The notes beneath the pieces are model-generated. The model had not been told where the DNA came from and made no database searches. It worked only from the letters and a program-made list of their open reading frames with translations. Shown in pieces: positions 31,631-39,834 of a DNA stretch of 53,235 nt. Position 1 is the stretch's first letter. The number at the start of each line of letters is the position of its first letter. Source of the DNA: Acidithiobacillus sp. (GTDB taxonomy: Bacteria > Pseudomonadota > Gammaproteobacteria > Acidithiobacillales > Acidithiobacillaceae); contig NZ_DAHVHY010000005.1 of the NCBI RefSeq assembly GCF_027322205.1, forward strand, positions 1 through 53,235, written 5' to 3'. Both the position numbers and the translations under genes were made by a program.

Positions 31631-31759
31631 AACCCCATCAGCGACTGCTTTGGATGAGGCACCAGCGGTCTTGATTTTTTCTTTAGCAGGCACCACTTTC
31701 AGTCTGCTTACATTCAACCGTTCGCTCTCTGCGCGAACCCAGTTAATTCAGGAGAGATA

Positions 31760-33649
31760 ATGACCGCCAGCAAGGAAACCATGCAATTTCAAACCGAGAT
31801 CAATCAGCTATTGCAGTTGATGATCCATTCGCTTTACTCCAACAAAGAGATTTTTCTGCGCGAGTTGATCTCCAATGCCTCTGACGCTTGCGACAAGCTA
31901 CGTTTCGAGGCATTGGCCGACCCCGCCCTCTTGACAGGTGACAGCGAACTCAAGGTCGAGGTGGACTTCGATTCCGAGGCCGGCACCATTACCGTGCGAG
32001 ACAACGGTATTGGCATGAACCGCGACGAGGTGATTGCTAATATCGGCACTATCGCCAAATCCGGAACGCGAGAGTTCTTTGAGCGCCTCAGCGGCGATCA
32101 GACCAAAGACGCCAAGCTGATCGGCCAGTTCGGGGTCGGTTTTTATTCGGCATTCATCGTTGCAGATCGCGTCAGCCTGAACACGCGTCGCGCCGGTATG
32201 GAGGCCGAGCATGGTGTTCGCTGGGAGTCGGACGGTACCGGAACCTACACTCTGGAAACCCTGGATCTGCCCGCGCGGGGCACCGAAATCGTCTTGCACT
32301 TGCGCGCGGAAGAACGCCAGGACTTGCTCAGCGCCTGGCGCTTACGCAGCATCATTAACAAGTATTCAGATCACATTCCCCTGTCGATCCGTATGCGCAA
32401 AATGGGCGAAGATGGCAAGCTTGGTGACGAATGGGAAACGGTCAATAAGGCCTCAGCTCTCTGGCAACGATCCAAGTCCGAGATCAGCGACGACGAGTAC
32501 AAGGAGTTTTATCGCTACGTCAGCCACGACTATGGCGACCCTCTGACCTGGAGCCACAACCATGTTGAAGGACGACTGGAATACACTTCCTTACTCTTCA
32601 TTCCTGCCAAAGCACCCTTTGACCTCTGGGATCACAACCATTCCCACGGTATCAAGCTCTATGTGCAGCGCGTCTTCATCATGGACGATGCCGAGCAGCT
32701 CCTTCCCCGCTACCTGCGCTTTGTGCGTGGTGTGATCGATTCCAGCGATTTGCCTCTTAACGTCTCCCGCGAGATTCTGCAGGGTAACCGAGTCATTGAT
32801 CAGATGCGCTCCGGTTCGGTGAAACGAATACTGAGTCTCCTGGAGGAAATGGCCGAGAAGGAGCCCGAAAAGTATCAGACGTTTTGGAATGAATTCGGAC
32901 GGGCACTCAAGGAAGGTCCGGGTGAGGATTACAGCAACCGCGAACAGATCGCCAAGCTGCTACGCTTCGCCAGCACCCACACGGACACGGACACGCAAAA
33001 TGTATCGCTGGCCGATTACCTCGCGCGTATGGCCGAGGGTCAGGACAAAATTTACTACATCACTGCAGACTCCTTCCTTGCCGCCAAAAACAGCCCGCAG
33101 TTGGAGTTGCTGCGCAAAAAGGGCATCGAAGTATTGCTGCTCAGCGATCGCGTAGATGAATGGCTGACCAGCCATCTGCCCGAATTTGAGGGTAAGGCAC
33201 TGGCATCCGTCGCCAAAGGTGCACTTGACCTGGGCGCCATCGAAACCGAAGAAGAACGCAAATCGCAGGAAGAAACGGAAAAAGGTGCTGAGGGTTTGGT
33301 GGAACGCATCAAAAACGCCTTGGGCGAGCGGGTGGAGGCTGTGCGCGTCTCCCACCGTCTGACCAGCTCTCCGGCCTGTATCGTCCTGGGCGAGCGGGAC
33401 ATGGCCCTGTACATGCAGCAATTGCTCAAGCAGGCCGGCCACGAAGTATCCAGCACCAAACCTGTCCTGGAGATCAACCCCACCCATCCCATGCTGGCAC
33501 GCATAGAAGGCGAAAAAGACGATACCCGCTTCGCCGAATGGTCAGCACTGCTGCTGGATCAGGCGATTCTGGCTGAAGGGGGACAATTAGAAGATCCTGC
33601 CGGTTTCGTCGCTCGCATCAATCAGTTGATGCTTGCGCTGGCAGGCTGA
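31760..33649 (+). CDS. htpG: Molecular chaperone HtpG (Hsp90)
   Basis: [69 protein letters not shown]-like motif. Confidence 0.98.
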   Translation: MTASKETMQFQTEINQLLQLMIHSLYSNKEIFLRELISNASDACDKLRFEALADPALLTGDSELKVEVDFDSEAGTITVRDNGIGMNRDEVIANIGTIAKSGTREFFERLSGDQTKDAKLIGQFGVGFYSAFIVADRVSLNTRRAGMEAEHGVRWESDGTGTYTLETLDLPARGTEIVLHLRAEERQDLLSAWRLRSIINKYSDHIPLSIRMRKMGEDGKLGDEWETVNKASALWQRSKSEISDDEYKEFYRYVSHDYGDPLTWSHNHVEGRLEYTSLLFIPAKAPFDLWDHNHSHGIKLYVQRVFIMDDAEQLLPRYLRFVRGVIDSSDLPLNVSREILQGNRVIDQMRSGSVKRILSLLEEMAEKEPEKYQTFWNEFGRALKEGPGEDYSNREQIAKLLRFASTHTDTDTQNVSLADYLARMAEGQDKIYYITADSFLAAKNSPQLELLRKKGIEVLLLSDRVDEWLTSHLPEFEGKALASVAKGALDLGAIETEEERKSQEETEKGAEGLVERIKNALGERVEAVRVSHRLTSSPACIVLGERDMALYMQQLLKQAGHEVSSTKPVLEINPTHPMLARIEGEKDDTRFAEWSALLLDQAILAEGGQLEDPAGFVARINQLMLALAG

Positions 33650-33675
33650 GCTTGCTTAAGCAAAAACAGGAAATC

Positions 33676-33692
33676 CCCCGGCTTTGCCGGGG
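33676..33692. repeat. Short perfect hairpin CCCCGGC-TTT-GCCGGGG
   Basis: 7-bp stem and 3-nt loop, 27 nt after the htpG stop and ahead of a tnpA remnant; could be an IS200 end hairpin or an htpG terminator. Confidence 0.6.
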
Positions 33693-33775
33693 TGACAATA
33701 GGTGCTGGACATGTAGTGGAGTCCATCGGAGAACCGACGTTGCGAGCCGCCAAGCACAGGACGAAGGAGGTACCG

Positions 33776-34004
33776 ATGGACGAGGGATTGAGCCTAAGGC
33801 ACAGCAGGTGGGAGTGCAAATGTCACATAGTGTTTATTCCGATGTCCCGGCATAAGGAAAGCCGGATAGAAGTGGACATCTGATGGTGGACCATGTCCAT
33901 ACGCTGATTTCGATTCCGCCGAAATATGCGGTGTCGAGTGTGGTGGGATATATCAAGGGTAAGAGCGCGATTCATATTGCGCATTCCGGCGATCGTGGGC
34001 AGTG
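33776..34004 (+). pseudogene. IS200/IS605-family Y1 transposase (tnpA) remnant
   Basis: LRHSRWECKCHIVFIPMSRHKESR then, in another frame, GHLMVDHVHTLISIPPKYAVSSVVGYIKGKSAIHIA; HUH motif HVH present, middle and C-terminal Tyr region lost. Confidence 0.82.
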
Positions 34005-34297
34005 ATTCAGCTGATGGTCGGCAGCCGCTGCCAACCTGCCACTGGAAGTAAAGATCACCCCGAAGGGGCAGAAAATCTGCGAGACGCCAGGATGAAACAT
34101 TTTTGTAACTCAATACCGATTACACCATCAAGAAGTTGCTCATCCCCGATGGCTCTTGAAAAAATATATTCAAGACTCCAACTCCAGTTGTAACTGGTCA
34201 ATCTGGTTCACAAAAGAAGATGCATCCTGATTGCTTAGGTATGGCATGGGGATGGCGTTACTTTGAGTAATGCTGGATGACCCCCTGGGAGTTGATT

Positions 34298-34489
34298 ATG
34301 TATAAAAAGTATATAGGGCTTATAATCATGTGGACATCCGCCATGATGGGTATCGATTTCACCATTTCTGGCCTGTCGTGGCCGAAGAACTACCCGATTA
34401 CATCCAGCGTTCTTCTGTCTTTAATAATATTACAGGTGATAAATGTCTATGTATTGCATATCAAAAATCATAATAATGGCCGCAACTGA
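34298..34489 (+). CDS. Small membrane protein, unknown function
   Basis: Two hydrophobic segments; GGGAG upstream of ATG 34298; directly precedes a psiE-like gene. Confidence 0.6.
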   Translation: MYKKYIGLIIMWTSAMMGIDFTISGLSWPKNYPITSSVLLSLIILQVINVYVLHIKNHNNGRN

Positions 34490-34506
34490 ACATTGAGGAT
34501 CACGAG

Positions 34507-34980
34507 ATGAAGCACAAGTGGTTCTTTGAAAAGCTACGCACGGACTGGTCCGTTCTTACCTTTTATGAGCGTTTTGAGCAGCTTGTTTCAGCGGCTATAT
34601 CGCTAATGGTTATGATTGTCATTGTGATAGCTTTTGGGAGGGTGATATCCACCATTGCGAAGCTGCCTGTAACCACATTAGCTGATATACATGGCCATGA
34701 TTTTTCGATTATTTTCGGCTCTATAATGAGCTTGCTGATTGCATTGGAGTTCAATCATACCATTTTCCATTCTATTCAACACAGGGGACAAATAGTTCGC
34801 GTTAAAACGGTTGTTCTCATCGCTATATTGGTCATAGCCAGGGAGTTTATTTTGCTGGATACCGAAACAATGCATGGCGATACTATCTTCGCTTATGCCG
34901 TTTCCGCACTGTGTCTTGGGGTGGTCTACTATATTCTCGATGTGAGAGAGCGGTTGAATGACGATGGAGAAAGAAGATAA
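34507..34980 (+). CDS. PsiE-family phosphate-starvation-inducible-like membrane protein
   Basis: Four TM segments; FGSIMSLLIALEFNHTIFHSI...VLIAILVIAREFILLD resembles the PsiE family. Confidence 0.8.
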   Translation: MKHKWFFEKLRTDWSVLTFYERFEQLVSAAISLMVMIVIVIAFGRVISTIAKLPVTTLADIHGHDFSIIFGSIMSLLIALEFNHTIFHSIQHRGQIVRVKTVVLIAILVIAREFILLDTETMHGDTIFAYAVSALCLGVVYYILDVRERLNDDGERR

Positions 34981-35069
34981 AAGATATAAAAACGTTCTGG
35001 TGTGGCTGGCAGGTCTCACCACTTTATTTCGTGTCGCCGTAAATTTGCCCATCTTGCGGTATAAAAATT

Positions 35070-35267
35070 TCAGATAGTTATCCTTGTGAGGACTGTCTGT
35101 TGCATGCGAACGTTGGTAATGTGAGTAGCCTGGAATTGGGGACCCCCGTCAGAATGGTCGGCGTGACCACTAGCCACGTACCAATCCCCATCTTTTTCAG
35201 CAACCACCCACGGCCCCGTACGCAGCTCAACACCGTTATGCTCTTTCAGACCGCGTAATGCCCGCTA
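35070..35267 (-). pseudogene. Orphan coding remnant (no start)
   Basis: Open minus-strand stretch ALRGLKEHNGVELRTGPWVVAEKDGDWYVASGHADHSDGGPQFQATHITNVRMQQTVLTRITI*, stop upstream, no obvious start. Confidence 0.35.
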
Positions 35268-35310
35268 TCCAGGCTATTTGATTCACACCATAGGCATCCA
35301 ACTTTCTTGA

Positions 35311-36795
35311 CTATTGTGCCGGAAGCGTAATCACAACAAAAATGCTCGCATGGTGATTACGAACCTGCATGGAAATCGGCGTATTCGCCGGGAGAACCTT
35401 CACCAGATGGGCCAATTGCTCCGGGCTGGTTACCCGCTGTTGGTTGATGGACAAAATCGCCATCCCGCTCTGTAGGCCGATAAAAGATGCTGGCCCCGGA
35501 TAGACGGCCTGGATCAACACGCCGTGATGCACTCCCAGCTTCTGCTGCTCCTTTGGTCGCAAGGTACCCACGCGCAACCCCAGACGTCGAATGTCTATGC
35601 TCTGTTGATTGGCGGCCATCAGCATCTTATGCGGCATACCACCTACCTGGACCCGCAAGGTTTTGGATTTTCCATGATCGATGATCCCGATGGCTATGGT
35701 TTTCCCTGGCGAGGTATCCCCCACCAACGGGGGCAGCGTGCCGACGTTATAGATAGGACGGTGATCGTAGGCTACGATGACCTCCCCGGATTTCAGACCC
35801 GCCTTAGCAGCGGGGCTGGAGGGCACAACCTGCGCGATCAATGCGCCCACCGGCTCCGGAAGATGCAATGCCTGCGCCATTTGTGGCGTCACCGACTGAA
35901 TCTCGACGCCCAGCCAACCAAATTTTACTTTCTGATGGCGCTCGAACGCATGAACGGCTCGCATCGCGGTATCAATCGGGATGCTGAAGGATAATCCCAT
36001 GTAGCCACCATCGTTGGTATATATCTGATCATTGATCCCGACGACTTGCCCACGCATATTAAAAATGGGGCCGCCAGAGTTCCCTGGGTTGATGGGTACG
36101 TCGCTTTGAATGAATGGAATGTATTCATCATCATGCGGCAATGAACGGTCGATGGCCCCAACCACACCCTGTGTTACCGTATTGTAGAATCCAAAGGGCA
36201 TGCCTATGGCCAGAAGCCATTGACCGACTTTGAGGTTCTTCGAATTCCCCAGTTGCACGACCGGGAGATTGCGGGCATGGATTTTCAGCAGTGCCGTGTC
36301 ATAGTGCACAGACAAACCCACCACCTTGGCGTGGTAGGCATGATGGTTGGTCAGGGTCACCACAATATGATGCATGCCTCTCACGACATGTCCCGCCGTG
36401 ACGATGTAACCGTTGTGAGAGATGATGAATCCCGACCCGAGTGCCTTAGTCATTTCCTTTTCCGGGGGCGTGTAATTTGGCAGTCCATGAAAGAAACCAA
36501 AAAACGGCGAGTTCTGAGGAAATGGATTGAAAAACCCCTGATGCCCGTGGATTATTTTGGTCGCAGAGTCGCTTATTTTGACGATAGCGTTGCCATACTT
36601 TTTCACAATCGGTGTGAAGTCTGCAATGTGCACCATCCGTGCTGATGCAGCCGCTTGCTTGGGCGATGGCAGGGGCGTTATTGCATGATCAGATTGTCCA
36701 AAGACCCAGTCGGTCGCCCCTAACCCAAATCCCAGTGCAAGAGCGACAGCCAGAGACACGATGTAGCGAGGTTTTTTCCACTGAATTTTTTTCAT
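35311..36795 (-). CDS. DegP/HtrA-family periplasmic serine protease with PDZ domains
   Basis: Catalytic motifs VTAGHVV, YDTALLKI, NPGNSGGPIFN; GWLGVEIQSVTPQMAQAL PDZ; N-terminal signal sequence. Confidence 0.93.
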   Translation of the reverse strand: MKKIQWKKPRYIVSLAVALALGFGLGATDWVFGQSDHAITPLPSPKQAAASARMVHIADFTPIVKKYGNAIVKISDSATKIIHGHQGFFNPFPQNSPFFGFFHGLPNYTPPEKEMTKALGSGFIISHNGYIVTAGHVVRGMHHIVVTLTNHHAYHAKVVGLSVHYDTALLKIHARNLPVVQLGNSKNLKVGQWLLAIGMPFGFYNTVTQGVVGAIDRSLPHDDEYIPFIQSDVPINPGNSGGPIFNMRGQVVGINDQIYTNDGGYMGLSFSIPIDTAMRAVHAFERHQKVKFGWLGVEIQSVTPQMAQALHLPEPVGALIAQVVPSSPAAKAGLKSGEVIVAYDHRPIYNVGTLPPLVGDTSPGKTIAIGIIDHGKSKTLRVQVGGMPHKMLMAANQQSIDIRRLGLRVGTLRPKEQQKLGVHHGVLIQAVYPGPASFIGLQSGMAILSINQQRVTSPEQLAHLVKVLPANTPISMQVRNHHASIFVVITLPAQ

Positions 36796-36853
36796 GGTGC
36801 ATCTCCTTTATGTACCACTCAACGCGCGATCAGGTACGAGAGCCGTGATCTGT

Positions 36854-37099
36854 TTATCCGCGCCGGGGGGCCTGTTTTTTCGGCCGCAAATTCGGCGCAC
36901 TTGCTGAAGGTCTATAGATCTGGCATCCGGGCACGAGATAATCCGGATTGATATGCTGTTCCCTGGCCTGTTGTGGGGTTCTGCACATGTATATCTCCCC
37001 AGCATCGTGCGCTAGATTATTCAACGGCTGAGCTATTGCCTCGACGGAATGGGATAAGTAGAAAACAAGGGCAGATAACAGCATTATTTTTATGATCAT
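36854..37099 (-). CDS. Small putative secreted protein
   Basis: MIIKIMLLSALVFYLSHSVEAIA signal-like N-terminus; two Cys in the mature part. Confidence 0.5.
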   Translation of the reverse strand: MIIKIMLLSALVFYLSHSVEAIAQPLNNLAHDAGEIYMCRTPQQAREQHINPDYLVPGCQIYRPSASAPNLRPKKQAPRRG

Positions 37100-37243
37100 T
37101 TTAAGTGCCTTCAGAGACCCAATCATCTGGATCAATTCCAGTACTAAACACCTCATTTCCGGCATTTTTTGTCATCCACTTCAAGAGAGTGGTGGGAGGC
37201 GTGAGGCTTCGTGCGAATGCACGAAGCCTCATCCTAAAAACGA

Positions 37244-37690
37244 TCAGGAAATCGCAATCTTCTTGCGTCTGGCCGCTTCTGTTTTGGGCAGCGTCAACTC
37301 TAAAACGCCGTCTTTGTACATAGCTTTTGTTTTTTCGCCGTCAACATCCGCAGGAAGTTGCACAGTGCGCGAAAACTCCCCGTAACGACGTTCCCGGTAG
37401 ATATAGTTCCCTTCTTCCCGATCACTGCCTTCTTCCTTGATGCCGCTGATGTAGACCTGATTCCCATGTACCTGGACATCCAGCCTCTCCTTGTCTACAC
37501 CGGCAATCTCTGCCTTCAATACAAAAGCGTCGTCGTGGTCAAGGACATCGATATGTGCGATATGGGGTTGCGCGGCCTGTCGGGTAATGAATGGAGAGAA
37601 CACACCCGGCCATACCGTCTCCATGAGGCTTTCCAAAGGCTCTACCTGGCGAACATCCCTAACCGCAGACCGTGAAACTTCTTTTGCCAT
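37244..37690 (-). CDS. Small heat shock protein Hsp20 (alpha-crystallin family)
   Basis: HIDVLDHDDAFVLKAEIAGVDKERLDVQVHGNQVYISGIKEE...YRERRYGEFSRTVQLPADVDGEKTKAMYKDGVLELTLPK; GGAGG ribosome-binding site. Confidence 0.96.
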   Translation of the reverse strand: MAKEVSRSAVRDVRQVEPLESLMETVWPGVFSPFITRQAAQPHIAHIDVLDHDDAFVLKAEIAGVDKERLDVQVHGNQVYISGIKEEGSDREEGNYIYRERRYGEFSRTVQLPADVDGEKTKAMYKDGVLELTLPKTEAARRKKIAIS

Positions 37691-37726
37691 TTTACACCTC
37701 CTTAATATGCGTCAATAAACACCAGC

Positions 37727-37901
37727 CAAGCGCCTGCACGCCTGGATTCCGGTACACCAAGTTATGGGTGCGGGTTCAGATGATTTCAAGGGGGAGATTG
37801 AAACTTTTAACAGCCCATTTGAAACTGAACAGGAGGGGCAGCACGTCTTATCTATAGGAGGGGTAACAGGACAACAGCTATCAGGCATCATCAAGGAATG
37901 A
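37727..37901 (+). pseudogene. Orphan coding fragment
   Basis: TPAKRLHAWIPVHQVMGAGSDDFKGEIETFNSPFETEQEGQHVLSIGGVTGQQLSGIIKE*; protein-like, open, but preceded by a stop; possible ATG at 37764. Confidence 0.35.
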
Positions 37902-37995
37902 ATACAGGCAGATCGATCGACATTTGTCATGAAACAAGCAATGGGCACTGCATCATCCCCCCATTCTTTTTGTGGCGCAGCGTGAAGAAGCGGCG

Positions 37996-38496
37996 TTAAT
38001 GCCGGTGGCTGTCTTTTGCAGATTGCCGCCACCAGTACACCGCCTTCGGAATATTCTGCGAGATACCTTCGCCAAAGTTATAGGCAAAAGCGAGGTTGAA
38101 GGCACCTTTGGCATTGCCCGCATGCGCAGCTTTGCGAAACCAGTGCACCGCCTCCCGGCGATTCTTTTTGACCCCTTTATTGCCATGAAAATAGCGATCT
38201 CCCAACGCATTGGCGGCAGCAGGATCACCTGCTGCCGCCAATTGCCGCAAGTGTTGCATATCGCATTGTGACAGGGTACGCGGTGCATACTGTACATGAA
38301 TGGACGTTTGTGCAGAGGGCCTGGCGAAATCCATCAGCCTGGATTCAGTATGTCCAGAAAAGTGTCGGGCTGTTCCAATTCCGGCAAAGGCGGGGGAGGT
38401 GAGGGTGGCGGCCAGGATGGCCAGAACGGCGACTCGATAAGTACGCGACTGTATCCTTCCCCGACGCCCGGTGATCAAGAAAGATGGCCCCGTCAT
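37996..38496 (-). CDS. Sel1-repeat protein, probably exported
   Basis: Sel1 repeats (AAAGDPAAANALGDRYFHGNKGVKKNRREAVHWFRKAAHAGNAKGAFNLAFAYNFGEGI) after a hydrophobic N-terminal segment. Confidence 0.75.
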   Translation of the reverse strand: MTGPSFLITGRRGRIQSRTYRVAVLAILAATLTSPAFAGIGTARHFSGHTESRLMDFARPSAQTSIHVQYAPRTLSQCDMQHLRQLAAAGDPAAANALGDRYFHGNKGVKKNRREAVHWFRKAAHAGNAKGAFNLAFAYNFGEGISQNIPKAVYWWRQSAKDSHRH

Positions 38497-38632
38497 GTGG
38501 GGCCTGATCCGCAGGAGCAACGGACCCACGGCGGCAGACGCCTGGTTGTCGTAAGGAGACCGAGAAGGGGCGGCCATCGTCCGCTGCCAGTGTTGAGACT
38601 CCGCTGGCTGGTCTTGGGGTGTCTTTCCGAGG

Positions 38633-39268
38633 TCAAACGGGGACCTTGGGCGCGGCCTGCTGAGTAGGTGCCTTATGGTTCCAGCGTACGCTGAGCACCT
38701 GGTGTCCGGGCATCTCGGTGATTGGCAGGGGCGGAGCCTCATGGGGTCCTATTGCCGGTAGTGTCGGAGATACTGTTCGCTGGACACCCGCTGGGGGCGC
38801 TGCGGGGATCAGGACCTGCATGGGCAGACCTAACTGTGGCATCGTCAGTGGACTGAATGCCATCTGCTGCATCATGCGCTGCATTTGTGCCACTTCGCGA
38901 TCCATGGAGACCTGCATGGATCGCATTTGCTGCAGATCGTTCTCCACTATGGCGCGTGCCCGCACCGTGGAAAGGCTGTTATCGGTAATCCGCACCCTGC
39001 CGGGTTGCATGCCGCTGTCCCAGGTGACCGTTTGTATGCGCATTATCCCACCCGGAAAATGGATCACCCGGCTCTGTGCTGAGGCGGGGATGGCATGGCC
39101 ATTGACCCAGATGTGAATGATGGGGGTTTCTACAGGGTGCCGAACGGGTCGGCCCGGGCTTGTTGTGGCGTGGGCCAGCGTCACTGCGGCGGAGCCTAAA
39201 ATGACTGCTGTTGCGAAAGCCGGTATTTTTTTGCGTTTAGTTGAGTTCTTCGTCGGTTCACACTTCAT
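38633..39268 (-). CDS. Putative periplasmic protein with Met/Gln-rich segment, unknown function
   Basis: Signal-like N-terminus; LQQMRSMQVSMDREVAQMQRMMQQMAFSPLTMPQLGLPMQ; start ATG (MKCEPT) chosen inside the track ORF. Confidence 0.6.
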   Translation of the reverse strand: MKCEPTKNSTKRKKIPAFATAVILGSAAVTLAHATTSPGRPVRHPVETPIIHIWVNGHAIPASAQSRVIHFPGGIMRIQTVTWDSGMQPGRVRITDNSLSTVRARAIVENDLQQMRSMQVSMDREVAQMQRMMQQMAFSPLTMPQLGLPMQVLIPAAPPAGVQRTVSPTLPAIGPHEAPPLPITEMPGHQVLSVRWNHKAPTQQAAPKVPV

Positions 39269-39427
39269 GGTATTCCTCCTCACTTCAATCAATACAGATA
39301 ACCACCAAAAGAGGTCAGAGAACCCGCAACCTATGCTATAGACCGCTCGAAATCGGTGTGGGTTCCCAGCCTTTTGATCAGCTAGAACTCTATACCCAGA
39401 CCGACGTCCCCGCAGAGTATGTTGGGG

Positions 39428-39735
39428 GCGCCCGTATCCGCTCAGGAAGCCGGTGATAAACCGGACCGATCTCCAGTTCGGATTTGAGCACCTTGAAGCC
39501 CCGCTCGATATCGGCGAGAGATTTGTAGCGCGCGACGATTCCTTCGGGGGATAGATCCTGCATTGCTCACGAGCAGGAACTTGCCATCCATACGTTCCGC
39601 CAGCGTCCGAGCGCTTTCGTCGATGTCGTAGTTAAACTGCTGTGCGGCCATGTCGACATGGATGATGCGCGACAAATGCGTCTCGCAGACGGCATGGTAG
39701 AAGCGTGCCTTGGCACCGCTGTTGTCGGAGAGTTT
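39428..39735 (-). pseudogene. IS1634/IS4-type transposase remnant
   Basis: KLSDNSGAKARFYHAVCETHLSRIIHVDMAAQQFNYDIDESARTLAERMDGKFLLVSN, then +1 frame DLSPEGIVARYKSLADIERGFKVLKSELEIGPVYHRLPERIRA; truncated on both sides. Confidence 0.88.
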
Positions 39736-39834
39736 GTGTCCCCGATGTTTCTCTTGCCGTCGTCCTGGTCATCCAGTTTGCCCGCCCACTGGTCTCCTGT
39801 GGGCAGTATAAATCTATCGTGGCGCAGCTACCGC

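Noticed and set aside
39300-39420. Short minus-strand peptide LIKRLGTHTDFERSIA* resembling a RelE/HigB toxin C-terminus
   Set aside because: Too short (about 16 residues) to support a call.
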